DNA of 64,000 nt from Tetraselmis striata (taxonomy: Eukaryota > Chlorophyta > Chlorodendrophyceae > Chlorodendrales > Chlorodendraceae): positions 1 through 64,000 of the forward strand of contig VCJN01002666.1 in assembly GCA_006384855.1 (NCBI GenBank), read 5' to 3'. A program made the translations under genes and the position numbers. The first letter of the stretch is position 1. Each line of letters opens with the position of its first letter. The notes under the pieces were generated by a model. It did not search any database. It had not been told where the DNA came from and saw nothing but the letters and a program-made list of their open reading frames with translations. Positions 32,501-41,716 of this stretch are shown piece after piece.

Positions 32501-33962
32501 ACTCGGTCGACTGGTCCGTGCGCAGCTCAGCTACCGCATCGAACACCTCGCGTACCGCAACAGCAAACAGTTCCTCGCCGCGACTCTTCCTCAGCTCCTT
32601 CGCCATCTTAGCCGCGTCCAGGTGGTAAACCGTCGTAGGTACTGTATACTGTTCCGCTGTAGCAATGTGTTGTCCAGTCTTCCGGTGTTTAATAATTTTA
32701 GCAGTCCAGTCGATGTCAGGATTAACTGTTTCCAGCCAAGGTTGTCCGAGAATAATGTCGAATTTCTCCAGGTCTGTAACTATAGCGTCCAATTTATAGT
32801 CGAAAGCTCCTACGGTAAGTACTTCGCTCCTCAGCCGTTTGGTACTGGTACTCATACTGCCGTTCGCCAGTTTTATACGGTGTTTTCCTCCGGATACTGT
32901 AGGGCACTGATGCAATTGCACCCATTCGGTACTCGCAAAATTTTCGGTTGCACCAGAGTCCACCAGTATTTTACAGTGTCGTCCTCGCAATTCGCCAGTA
33001 ATAGTCAGCAGTCGGGTACCACTCGGTGAAGATACGTTGCACAAACGCGATGTGGAGTCTTCGCCAGGTAGTCGGACGTTACGGTTGACATATTCATCAA
33101 TTTGTTCGCCGAAGCTTTCGTACCGTAGTGGGTAGCGTACTGTCTCCGTCTCCAGATAACCCGTACTTCGTGCCTCCAATAATTTCTTCCAGGTTGTCCA
33201 TAATGCACGGTTCAAAGGGGTCTTCGTAGGTACAGTATTACGACGAACGCGATACAGGTATACGGGACACCGGTTGTCTCCCGTCCGCTGAGTGCCGAGG
33301 TACCGTAGATTGCTCTCCTGTACCCGGTACCCAGTTTGCTCGAGTAATCGTCGTACTGCTGTTGTCTCCGGCGTCGCGTCCGTGTCGCCGCGCTTGCCTT
33401 CCGGAAACCAAATCAGTCCGCTGTCTTCTACAGTCAGAAGCACTCGTCTTCCATCGGTTACTAGAACCTTCGAGTGCGTCCACTCAGGCTTCGGTGGGGT
33501 TCTCAGGTGCTGCGGTAGAAACCGTACGCCGGCGCCATCGTCAGCGTAGATCTGTGTCGCCCATCGAGTGGGGCCAACATCTTGTCTCGCACCTTCTATG
33601 CCATCGTTCGTTGGGCACGTAAACACAGAAGTCTCCGCTGGCAACTCATCCACCAGACGAAAATTTCTAAGTAGTCGAAACCACGGCTTACGCGACCATT
33701 TTGGGACCACAATAATTGCTCGTAGATGCGGATGCAATAACTTCTGTCGAAGGTAGTGGCCCAAAAATTCTTCAATTCGGTCATACGGGGCATTTAGCCA
33801 AATACGCCGATATTCTCCGAGATCCTGTTCCTGAAATGGGCGCGTCGGACAGCAAAAACTACCAGAAACTTGAGAATTCAGGCCGTCATTATCGCAAGCT
33901 CCGTCCAGGTCGCAGGGTCCGTATTTCTTCGTGTACTCGTGAAATAATTCGCGATGTACCAT
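29517..33962 (-). CDS. pol: Pol of LTR element 2: MTase-like, Nudix-like, PR, RT, RH, IN, chromodomain-like
   Basis: 1481 codons counted from the internal ATG; the frame is open upstream to the -1 frameshift site, so the natural product is a Gag-Pol fusion. Domains in order: Dam-methyltransferase-like fold (about 1-120; GPCDLDGACD, and motif IV as NAPY at 57-60), Nudix-like segment (about 160-240; RRLLEQTGY), aspartic protease (DSG at 335-337), reverse transcriptase (YLDD 678-681), RNase H (TDAS 828-831; HEQE near 867-870), integrase with H1043/H1050/C1080/C1083 zinc site and D1113, D1173, E1209, and a chromodomain-like end (RVRW...EDTWEPL). All core catalytic residues for replication are present. 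This is Ty3/gypsy order. Confidence 0.95.
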   Translation of the reverse strand: MVHRELFHEYTKKYGPCDLDGACDNDGLNSQVSGSFCCPTRPFQEQDLGEYRRIWLNAPYDRIEEFLGHYLRQKLLHPHLRAIIVVPKWSRKPWFRLLRNFRLVDELPAETSVFTCPTNDGIEGARQDVGPTRWATQIYADDGAGVRFLPQHLRTPPKPEWTHSKVLVTDGRRVLLTVEDSGLIWFPEGKRGDTDATPETTAVRRLLEQTGYRVQESNLRYLGTQRTGDNRCPVYLYRVRRNTVPTKTPLNRALWTTWKKLLEARSTGYLETETVRYPLRYESFGEQIDEYVNRNVRLPGEDSTSRLCNVSSPSGTRLLTITGELRGRHCKILVDSGATENFASTEWVQLHQCPTVSGGKHRIKLANGSMSTSTKRLRSEVLTVGAFDYKLDAIVTDLEKFDIILGQPWLETVNPDIDWTAKIIKHRKTGQHIATAEQYTVPTTVYHLDAAKMAKELRKSRGEELFAVAVREVFDAVAELRTDQSTEWTEELKESLMEFADIIAEPTDLPPEREFDFEINLESDEPPKERTYRMSPAELQEVRSQLEELLAKGWIRPSKSNYGAPILFVRKKDGTLRMCVDYRKLNDLTKKDRTPLPRIDELLDSLHGATIFSTLDLYKGYHQVRIKPEDIHKTAFRTHYGLYEYCVLPFGLTNAPAGFQTMMNRVLSPYLGKFCVVYLDDVLIYSKTAEEHLEHIRLVLRELQRHHLHIKLSKCSFGSTSVEFLGHIVEAGQIKMDPRKVEAVQQWPVPKTVKDVRGFLGLAGYYRKFIHNFAAIAAPLHDLTKNQPEFVWTPRADAAFRALKDAMVRAPVLSIPDTSADARYTLYTDASGFAVGAVLLQDQGSGLRPVAYHARKMNKHEVHYPVHEQELLAVRDALIKFRCYLDGAAGFTVITDHDTLRHFFRQRDLSTRQVRWLQVFAPYQRHMDIVYKRGAANHADALSRRPDLKDALQKLDLLNNWSEDEADCEINSVLFAMESRLQADNKFYDEIKTAYDSDEYLKSRKALPSWLVRHSNGLLYAYGSRLYVPNVADLRQRALYELHDAPTAGHPGGRRLLARTVELYWWPRMKQTVTNYVRRCPTCQRTKAARHKPYGLLQPHDVPSRPFEVISLDLITDLPECQGYDSVVVFVCLLSKRVIVEPTTKTVTAEGLAEIMHRSVFRHFGLPAKLISDRDPRFMSEFWQDMFKTMGTKLNISTAFHPATDGQTERTNQTWEQVLRCYVHPLHDDWVNHLTNVEFAINAAQSTSTTMSPFKATLGFEPTTPATTQLATEPTRALPEHVKYVQELHRFAHDCVLEAQTRMQTAANRKRLPVPFKTGDRVKLKASHLKFIQQPCAKLRDRYVGPFVITEQISPVAFRLQLPAGVRVHDVVHASMLEKWYDDPDQPAKSERVPIVHDANRFHVQDILDVAFNNNGTGLLFRVRWAFPYNVPSEDTWEPLRGVKHLDIFRSFLLSKPYRQFTKSPDFIRFRNRYPSRVPSA

Positions 33963-34102
33963 CCAGTCGCTGAAATCCTTGTGGAGGAAATCAGGCCTCA
34001 GTGTCGTTCGAGGATACGAGGGCTGTACTTCTGTAGTCTCGCGAGCCGTTTTAGGGGACAGTCCTTCACCCTGTCGCGCGCCGCGCGCGGCCGACTCACG
34101 TC

Positions 34103-35263
34103 TTAGTTTCCCGGCCGGGTCTTTCTGGGTCGATATTCAGAAATCTTCTTCTTCTTGCTCGGGCACGCGGACGCAACATGACCTTTCGCCCTGCAGATAA
34201 AGCAGCGACCTTCCTTCTTAAATCTCTCAAACTCCTCCTCGGTCAATCGCCGCGCCATCAACAGGTCGTCTTCTTGTTCTGTAGTCTCACCCTCAGCACT
34301 GCTGTAGTACTGCTCGTCGTCGTCGCCATCGTCGTCCATGATGTTTAGGCGCTCGCGACGGATCTCGCGGTGCACATCTGTCTCCCGCTCCGCAGCTTCA
34401 ACAGCCAGGGCTGCCTGTACAGCTTCTGCCAGGGTCTTAGGGTTTTTCAGGGCAACTTCCTTTCGAATATGAGGTTTCAGTCCGCGCTGGAAGTCATGTA
34501 CATTATCTTCCTCGTGACGATGGGGTAACTCCAGTAGTTGCTCGCGGAAATAATTCGCGTACTTCTGTACTGTAGTCCGCTGTGTCGCGCGATCCAGATT
34601 GATACGAGCTTGCTTCGCCGGTGTACGTCCACAGAATTCAGTGATTAGTGCCGCCTCCATGTGCGTAATACCGGTAAAACCGCCGCCAATTTCGTCGTGC
34701 GTACTCGCCACTTGCGCGTACCACCACTTGGATACGGGTCCGTGAAAATAGCCAGATGCCCAGTACACGCTACGAGGTTCCTCCGGGTTTACGTTGTGAT
34801 ATTTCAGGTAACCCCGTGCATGACGAAACCAGTTCCGTAGCTCGTCGATATTCGTAGTCGATAGCTTCTCGATCTTCGCTGGTTTCACATCGCTCGGCAT
34901 GAGCCCAGGCATGTCGCTGGTCCGGGCAGAACGAAGCTGGTCTCGCATCTGCTGCTCTACAACTCGGCTCCGGTTCACTCGGTCGTCGAAATGACTGAAG
35001 CCTTGTCGCACGTACTCGTCCAAGCGGCGAATCTCCGCCGTTGCCGCCGTTGTAGCTTGCGCTACATCTTGCATCCTCGCTTGCTCCGTCGACATAGTCT
35101 CGACTCGGTCGGCTAGTCGTTGAAGCATGCTCATCATGGTTACGAGGGTCGGTTGCGTGCCCTCTTGACCTCCTTCAAGCGGAATCGGCTGTGCTTCGCC
35201 GGCAGTGGCCGCTACCGGAAAGCTTCCGCTATCCTCAGGTGGTGTCTCTCCTGGTGTAGCCAT
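34103..35263 (-). CDS. gag: Gag of LTR element 2
   Basis: 386 codons, differing from the element 1 Gag at only a few residues (for example V for A near residue 41). It has the same capsid-like core, acidic stretch, CCHC knuckle and Lys-rich tail. It ends in the same GGA AAC TAA context, with pol open in the -1 frame. The ATG lies shortly after the PBS. Confidence 0.93.
   Translation of the reverse strand: MATPGETPPEDSGSFPVAATAGEAQPIPLEGGQEGTQPTLVTMMSMLQRLADRVETMSTEQARMQDVAQATTAATAEIRRLDEYVRQGFSHFDDRVNRSRVVEQQMRDQLRSARTSDMPGLMPSDVKPAKIEKLSTTNIDELRNWFRHARGYLKYHNVNPEEPRSVYWASGYFHGPVSKWWYAQVASTHDEIGGGFTGITHMEAALITEFCGRTPAKQARINLDRATQRTTVQKYANYFREQLLELPHRHEEDNVHDFQRGLKPHIRKEVALKNPKTLAEAVQAALAVEAAERETDVHREIRRERLNIMDDDGDDDEQYYSSAEGETTEQEDDLLMARRLTEEEFERFKKEGRCFICRAKGHVASACPSKKKKISEYRPRKTRPGN
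34106..34112 (-). promoter_or_regulatory. -1 frameshift slippery site GGGAAAC (element 2)
   Basis: On the minus strand GGGAAAC precedes the gag stop TAA in G-GGA-AAC phase, exactly as in element 1. Confidence 0.8.
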
Positions 35264-35284
35264 CTTTACGTCGCTTACCGCTGT

Positions 35285-35300
35285 CTAAGCTCCGAAACCA
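35285..35300 (-). other. Primer binding site of element 2
   Basis: The reverse complement is TGGTTTCGGAGCTTAG, two bases inside the 5' LTR. Unlike in element 1, it follows the LTR directly. Confidence 0.75.
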
Positions 35301-35302
35301 AG

Positions 35303-35713
35303 TGTTAGGCTCTAGCTTAAGCCTGTTCTTTAGGCCCTTTAGGATGCAGCGGAAGGATTTAGAAAGTATGGCCAGTCTCTTCTGGTTACAGGGGTTCCTG
35401 GGTTATAGTTCTGTCTCTGAATTCTACCTAGTAGACTTGTCCGAGGCGGTATTTATACCCGCCGAGGTCATAGTCATACCTGTGCTATGTTAGCCGGGTG
35501 TCATGGGATACCCGTGCTGTGTTAGCCACGTAAGGCTTGAGTCAGAGAACTCTAGAGAATTCCAGAACAGTCCTCGGCCTTATACTACTAATATTTACGC
35601 CCGCAATACTAATATGTACAGCGACTCCGCGGATGCGTAGTCGTACTACCTTTGCGGGGTTATACCTGCTAGTATAGCAGAACATTATGGCTATAGGGAA
35701 ATGGAGTATAACA
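35303..35713 (-). repeat. 5' LTR of element 2
   Basis: 411 bp, matching the 29008-29418 LTR at every position compared, with the TATAAATA box in reverse orientation. Followed by the duplication GCAAG. Confidence 0.97.
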
Positions 35714-35718
35714 GCAAG

Positions 35719-36365
35719 GGTTTTGGGTAAGCCCCGAGGTCGTGTGGTAGCCAAGCACCGTTGATAGGTGGTGTGGTGTTACAAGGACGTACAAAAAGCG
35801 CGTTTTTCGCGTTTCAGGAACGCCGTGCGTGACGGTGCTTTTGCGCCTGCGCTGCGTCGCTCGTCAGCCTGTGTTGCTATGACCTGGGTCATGGGCTGCA
35901 AGCGCACTCGCTGCGGCTTATGGACCACCCTTGGGCGGTGGTTCCCATTCGTTTCATGTTTCCCCTTCGGTTTTTTCTAGTCGTTCCTTGGCCTTTACTC
36001 TGTCCCCGGACCCTTTGGTTCCTTGGCAACTTCGCGACTTCTTGGTTCCCTTGGCTCTTCCTTGCTTTGGTTCTTGGCTCCATGGCCTCCTGCTTGATCC
36101 TTGCTTTCATGCTTCATGTTTTCATGTTTTCATGGTTTCATGTTTCCTGGCAACCTTTCAGAATTGCTGTTATTATTCATTACATTAGGGCTTTCATAAA
36201 TGCGCACTACAAACAGAATTGCTGAATTGCTGAATTTCAGAATTGCTATTACTTATGCTTTAAGTGCGCATATGGTTTAGCACCGATGATGTAAGAAAAA
36301 ACTAAGAGATCAAGCCGCTGGTATTCCCATAGCGACTACGGGGTACCGTAGCGGCTTTGTTTTCC
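35719..36365. other. No gene recognised
   Basis: The stretch 35930-36180 is unusually TTC/TTGG-rich, with repeated TTTCATG words (ATGCTTCATGTTTTCATG). Near 36330-36350 there is a short palindrome, CTACGGGGTACCGTAG. No coding sequence is supported. Confidence 0.5.
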
Positions 36366-36530
36366 CTCCCCCCGGGATGACAGAACTGTCAGTAGTGAAA
36401 CCCTTGCAGCGTTTGCGACATCCGTTTTCAGCGATTCAGTAGCGGAAAGCCCCGGCCCGAGTGGGCGACGCTTCGTTACGTCAAAAAGCATAACAATTAT
36501 GCGGCAACATTCTGCAACGCTAATTGAAGG
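36366..36530 (-). mobile_element. LINE-A 3'-end fragment (copy 3)
   Basis: On the plus strand this aligns with 3715-3860 through GTGAAACCCTTGCAGCGT, GCGGAAAGCCC, GGGCGACGCTTCGTTA and a final CTAATTG block. It is the 3' untranslated end of LINE-A in minus orientation with about 165 bp retained, a strongly 5'-truncated insertion. Confidence 0.8.
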
Positions 36531-37915
36531 TCAATGACTCGGCCGGCATAGAGGTAGCGTAAGCCGCCCTGATCGTAGTTATAAATTGTATATTTTAGGA
36601 AACCCCGCCTGCGGCGGGGGCGAAAACCCCCGCCTGGGGCGTTCGCCCCCCCCCCCCCCCCCCCCCCCCCCGCCCCCCCCCAGAAAAAAAAAATCGAAAG
36701 TGCGGTCTCAAACAAGCATTTTCGCTTTAGGATTCGCCATTCTAGCTCCCAAAATGCAGATTAAGGCATTAAGTTCGGATTTTCAGCCAAATACACGCGA
36801 CGAATCTCGTCCCCCTCCATGCTCGCCACGAAACTGCGCTTGGCCACCTTAGCCTTGCGCGCTTTCTCCTTGCACTTGAACTTACCATTCTTGTTGAGCT
36901 TGAGATGGTCCATGACCTTGTCCCTGCGAGAAACTCGTGAGAGAAGTGGGGCAACGCCACCGATTCGTCTCTGGATCGTGGCGAATATCCTCCAGTCGCC
37001 CACGGCGACCGCCGCCACCGCCCGGCATGCGCGCTGCGCCCATCGAGTGGCGACGGTGTACTTTCGACAACTCGCATGCTAGATAGAGGGGGGGGGGGGT
37101 GCGCCAACGTGTTATGATAGTATTTATTGTTCGTAGCCCCGTAGAGATCGCTGTGTGTGCGAGCTGCGACACCTGCTGGGCCTGGCGGGGCCTGGCTGCG
37201 ACACGACTGCTGCTACGGTGCTACCCGGTACGCGGCTTATCGCGCTGCTCCCCCCCCCCCAGCTGGCGCTGTTCAACATCATATGCTAGCCCTGCTCCAC
37301 CTGCAGTTGGACTGCGCCCGGGGGTGGGACGCTGGGCAGTAAAGCATAAAGTACTCGGCCCACTCTTGGACAATGCAACTGGAATGCACGGAGGGGTCGG
37401 TCTGTAGGCCCCAAACGCAGTCCAGTTTACAGATCCAAGGGGTTCAAATTAGTGTTCAGAGGGGTGTTCAAGGGGGCCAAAAGGCTTCGGGTGTGTATCG
37501 GTTTCATTACGCCCTTCAATGGCTGCCTGGGCCGGGGCTGGGCGTGACGGGGCGCCGGGGGGTGGGGTTCTGGGGGGCCGGGGGCCCGCGAGCGGAGTTC
37601 GTTGGTCGCTAAAGAAATTGTATCATTATATTACGAGTAGCGACTACCCTTGCGCGATATAGCGACGACTACTACCTGTAGAAGCGCCAGTCTGCTGCTG
37701 TATAAACGAAGTAATTATATAAACCAAGGAATTACATTGGATAGGATATAGAAATTACATATAGACAGCTTATAGAATGCAATATGCATTTACATATATA
37801 TGAGCAGCGCCCGCCCCGGTGCGGGTCCTCTCGTGGACGTTCCTACATAGTATACAGTCGCGGACTCTCGCCCCCGCGCGCCCCCCCCCCCCCCCCCCCC
37901 CCCCTGTTTGCTTGA
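36531..37915. other. Low-complexity intergenic region
   Basis: It contains C-runs at 36645-36672 and 37248-37260 and a minus frame at 36761-37018 that looks partly coding (VMDHLKLNKNGKFKCKEKAR) but matches nothing I know. The rest is AT-rich near 37620-37800. A decayed transposon exon is possible. Confidence 0.35.
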
Positions 37916-38003
37916 GGGAAACAGGGGGTTCTCGAGGACGGGGGAGCCCCGCCCCCCCCCCCCCCCCACCGGCTCCCCCGTCCTCGAGAACCCCCTGTTT
38001 CCC
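37916..38003. repeat. Perfect 33-bp inverted repeat with C-rich loop
   Basis: 37916-37948 and 37971-38003 are exact reverse complements (GGAAACAGGGGGTTCTCGAG... ), with a 22-bp C-rich loop between them. Further C-runs lie just upstream (37881-37904). Confidence 0.95.
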
Positions 38004-38106
38004 CCAGGGTTCTGGAGGGCTCCAAAAACCCTCCTGCCCTGCGCATGTCTATAATAATTACATGAGCTAGCAGCATGTCTATCCAGCGCATGTCTATCCT
38101 GCATAA

Positions 38107-38190
38107 TTATATAACTTATAATTACGTGAGCTAGCATCAGAAGGCGATATATCCGGAAATCACCAAAAAAAGGACAATCAGAAAGGTCGC
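38107..38190 (-). mobile_element. Family B retroelement 3' stub (copy 3)
   Basis: AATTACGTGAGCTAGCATCAG, GAAATCACCAAAAAA and GGACAATCAGAAAGGTC repeat the 3' ends of the copies at 2902 and 61727. Only about 80 bp are present before unrelated sequence starts. A partial duplicate of the same start lies at about 38046-38065. Confidence 0.7.
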
Positions 38191-38553
38191 TGATCGTAGT
38201 CGTCCGTGAAAGCCCCAGCCGCGCTGCCCCTCGTCGTCGCGTGTCTGCGGACTTGGCGCCCTGGCCTGGTGGTCGACTTCCAGCATCGTATGATGGCAAG
38301 CAGCAGCGGTACAGGGTAGTCGTGCTTGTTATCGCCAGCAGCGAGACGACTGCGAGTCCTGTTCGTGATCAAACGCTCAAGCAAATCAGCCCCCCCCCCC
38401 CCCACACCCCCTCGGATAAGACCTGCCCCACCACCCTGGTATTGCGTTTACGGGTACACGTGAAACTTACTGCCTGGAGGGAATACCTACCGGCAGTCCG
38501 CCACCCTCGCAACACCCGGTGCGCTCGGCCCGCTCCGCGCATTTGTGGGCACT
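38191..38553. other. Region upstream of YCII gene
   Basis: This is the probable promoter and 5' untranslated region of the gene at 38554. A C-run occurs at 38391-38403. I see no clear TATA box. Confidence 0.4.
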
Positions 38554-39398
38554 ATGCTCTCCTCCAGCTTCGCGAGGCAAACCCTGCGTAGTAGTCCTGG
38601 CGTGACGCAGCGCGGCCTTCGCCCGCGTGGAGCGCTCCCAACACGGGTAAGACCCGGCGCCGGCGTCTGGCGATGCCGTCCCGCGGCCCTGCCCTCGGAG
38701 CACCTCACGCAGGTCGGTGACGCGCCGCTCGGTGCCGCGACCCGCGCAGATGGCCGCGGCGGCGGCGAGCGACCCGCCAAAGTACGCCATTCTCACCTAC
38801 GACTACGTGCCGGATATTCTGGAGAAGCGCGGGCCGTACCGCGCGGAGCATCTCGCCGCGGCCCAGAAGCTGGTGCGCCCCGTCTGCGGCCACTACGGGG
38901 CGTGTCTGTCTACGACGGGCTAGTTCTGAGAAGGGGAGGAAACTCTGGCGGCGTAAGCTGTTGGATGGGATATAACACTAGTTGTTGAGGTATCAAATGC
39001 ATCTCTTGCAGTCCGCCTTGCACAGTCGATGCGCCTGGGACCGTAGCGAGCTGATGCTGCAGTAGCGCCCCCCGATTTATGCCCCCGCAGCTTGAACATT
39101 GTTCCGTCGACCGCAGAAAGATGAGGGCAAGCTCATGGCGGCAGGCGCGCTGCTGGACCCAGTGGACGGCGCGGTGTTCCTGTTCACGGACGTAAGCGTC
39201 GAGGAGGCGGAGGAGTTCGCCAAGAACGACCCCTACGTCAAGGCCGGGCTGGTGCCGAGCTGGTGAGTGGGGATGGCCGCTCCCGCTTGCCCATCGGTCG
39301 GGCAAGCGCTTGGCGTCATGTGCGCGGCTGACTGACGAATGGGTGCATGCGTGGCAATCCCCAGGAAAGTCCGGCAGTACATGGCGGCCATTCACTAG
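38554..39398 (+). CDS. YCII-domain protein with presequence exon
   Basis: Four exons join in frame: 38554-38646, 38750-38872, 39117-39262 and 39365-39398, giving 131 codons plus stop. Introns begin GTAAGA, GTGCGC and GTGAGT and end in CAG. Exon 1 (31 codons) is Arg/Ser-rich and lacks acidic residues, like an organelle transit peptide; exon 2 starts with its own ATG. The rest is a YCII-like ferredoxin-fold domain: KYAILTYDYVPDILEKRGPY, HLAAAQKL, the GALLDP..GAVFLF strand, and DPYVKAGLVPSW at the end. YCII proteins are small and often of unknown substrate; some are linked to chlorinated-catechol or other small-molecule chemistry. Targeting is inferred. TGTAA at 40381 could be its poly(A) signal but is far away. 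Confidence 0.85.
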
Positions 39399-41716
39399 CG
39401 GACGCGCTGCTTGCCGAGCGCGGAATGCCGCACATGCGCCCAGGCGTGATGCCCCCCCCATCATGTGCATGGCGGCAGATTCCACGTCGCCAGCCACGTC
39501 TGGACAGCTCTGCATTGTTGGAGAGAGCGGCAGAGGCGTAATGATTGATACTCCCGCGGCAGTATCGTGTCCCAACCGGATGATGCCATTTCTTTCCCTC
39601 ACACTGACGGGTATTGCGGGCTGCTGAGGCCCACGGGTGTCCATCCGTTCGCAATCTTTCAGTCCCAATGCGCTGCGTGGCCATGTCTGCTGCTCTTGCC
39701 TGCAGTGTCCTTACATCATATGACGGTATCACGAAACTAAAATGACACGTGCTTTTGTGTTTATTCCGGTACAAACAATCCATCAGCAACACAAATTGTA
39801 CGCTGCTGTGAGACTCCGCATACAAACATCCTTGCATACTGATATCATGATGATACAAACACAAACCAGAATCTCAAAGCAGCGACCATGGCCAGCAGCG
39901 ACTCCGTGTCCCACGGCGCTTCCATCGACATGCGTATTCACAAGGTTGCAATTGTTGCCTACACGACCTCTTCATCTGAGCTAGCACTGTGTATTACATC
40001 TATCAATTCTGCAGCCAGCTGGTGCAAGGGCGGTGCTTGTCGCCATTGGCCGGCCCCACTGTCTTTCATAGTAATGATGATGCGGTGTATTCTTCATGGT
40101 CAAATAAACGGGTGCGCGGGTGCAGGCACGTACAGAAAGAATGTATGTAGTCACTAGATTATGCGGCAATGCATTCATCCATACTTCCATGGATGGCATA
40201 TGGAGATGAAGCTTAGCACCCATCCGAGGTAAATCTGCGACAATGCATGCAGCGGCTGTCGTCAAGCTACCTGCAGCGGTGGGACGGGATAGCGGTGGTG
40301 GCGGAACGGGCTACAGGTTGATGGTGTGCTGTCTTCTAGTTTGAAAGATACAGAGCGGGAGGCGCGGCTCAATGTGAACATGTAATATTCTGAAATTTAA
40401 TCTTTTGATTATGGCAGAGGTGTGATTGATGCGCCGTGGGGGTGTTGCAGCGCCGGAAACTGCAGCCTAGGTGTCCGTAGCGTAGAACGTGCGCAGTCTT
40501 GCAGTTTGTCTGTTATGGTTTCGGAGCGGTCCTTGGGTAGTCGGGAACGGCGGCGCTTCGCGACGGACTACTGTACCAGTACAGGACCAAAAGACAACGA
40601 GCGGATGTGCGGTGCTGCTGCACGTCAGCATCAGCCGGCGCCGCCCGCCGCCAGCCAGTCAGCCAGCGGTGATGGTGCAACGGTGGGGAACCATGGAATG
40701 GAATGCCCGCTGTCCAGATTATCGCAGAAGGAAGGCTTCCATTGTAGCTTTGTATTGATGCATATGTCTGCAGTTCACGGCCCTTTTCGGCTCCGGTACC
40801 GCTACGGATGATACCGCGGAACGAACCGCGACCGCTATCGTGCGGTGCTGCCAGCCAGCGCTCCCAAGCACCGTCATCAATCCGCAGTGGCGAGGGTAGC
40901 GTCAGTTTCGATATTCTCTGTGAACCTCTATGACTACGCACATTACAGACATGACTACGCGGGGGCTCGGCAGCGTGGCGCTTTAGTTGCCGCGCGAAAA
41001 AAAAAAAAAACAGCCGCGCGTCGCGACGCGCTGCATCGGTGCATGTGTGGTGGCAGGCTGCGGCACGGTTGCTATGGCTTCGCAGCGGCCGTTGGCAACG
41101 TCTCTATTTTGGGAGTTTGGACACCGTGAGGCAGCCGGTACCTCCCATAATCTCGCGTGCGGTAGTTTCGAATGGGTTGCCGTGCGGCGTGGTCACCTTG
41201 CAGGTGTAGCATATTCCCACTACGATGGAAGACGCATTGTCATTGTCGGTGGTTTCGGAGCAGCAGTTTAACAGCCATTGCAACAGGGGCCATCAGCACG
41301 AATCAAAGTCTGGTCTCTGTAGTGCTACATATGGAGTGCGCCGAAGCGTGCCAGACCTGTCCAGAGACTCCAGAGACTGACGTATTCCGGATGTTGTGGA
41401 CATCTGGCATCAATTCACTGTAGGCAGAATAAAAGTGAAATTGCGGAATAATACGCATAATGGCACGCTGGATATCCGCGATTCCGAGTTCTGACCCCAC
41501 ATATACTTAACTACAATCCCGCCGCCAATGGCAGCGCCAACAGCTCCTGCTCTTTCAGCAAAGTCTGCACGTGCGCCATCCATGGCGTGCTACTTCCGGG
41601 GGCGTCACAGCCTTGAAGATGCGCCTCCGTGGTTTGCAAGGTTAGTAAAATCCCACGCCGGAATCTCGGGGCTCGGTCCTCTCGGAAACATTGGCTGATC
41701 GTTGCCGACTTGCCGG
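39399..41716. other. Intergenic region between converging YCII and SGNH genes
   Basis: About 2.3 kb between the stop codons of two convergent genes. It holds TGTAA at 40381-40385 (plus) and an A-run at 40999-41012. No reading frame is convincing and no transposon ends were found. Confidence 0.5.

Larger units (their letters stand above)
29008..35713 (-). mobile_element. Ty3/gypsy LTR retrotransposon, element 2 (apparently intact)
   Basis: 6706 bp in minus orientation, same family as element 1, flanked by the perfect 5-bp duplication GCAAG (29003-29007 and 35714-35718). LTRs are 29008-29418 (3') and 35303-35713 (5'), gag 34103-35263, pol 29517-33962. Both ORFs are uninterrupted, the PBS and PPT are present, and the LTRs share the same private variants. 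Nothing in the sequence rules out autonomous activity. Confidence 0.97.

Noticed and set aside
38910..39668. 252-codon minus-strand ORF over the YCII gene
   Set aside because: It overlaps the well-supported YCII exons 3 and 4 in antisense.
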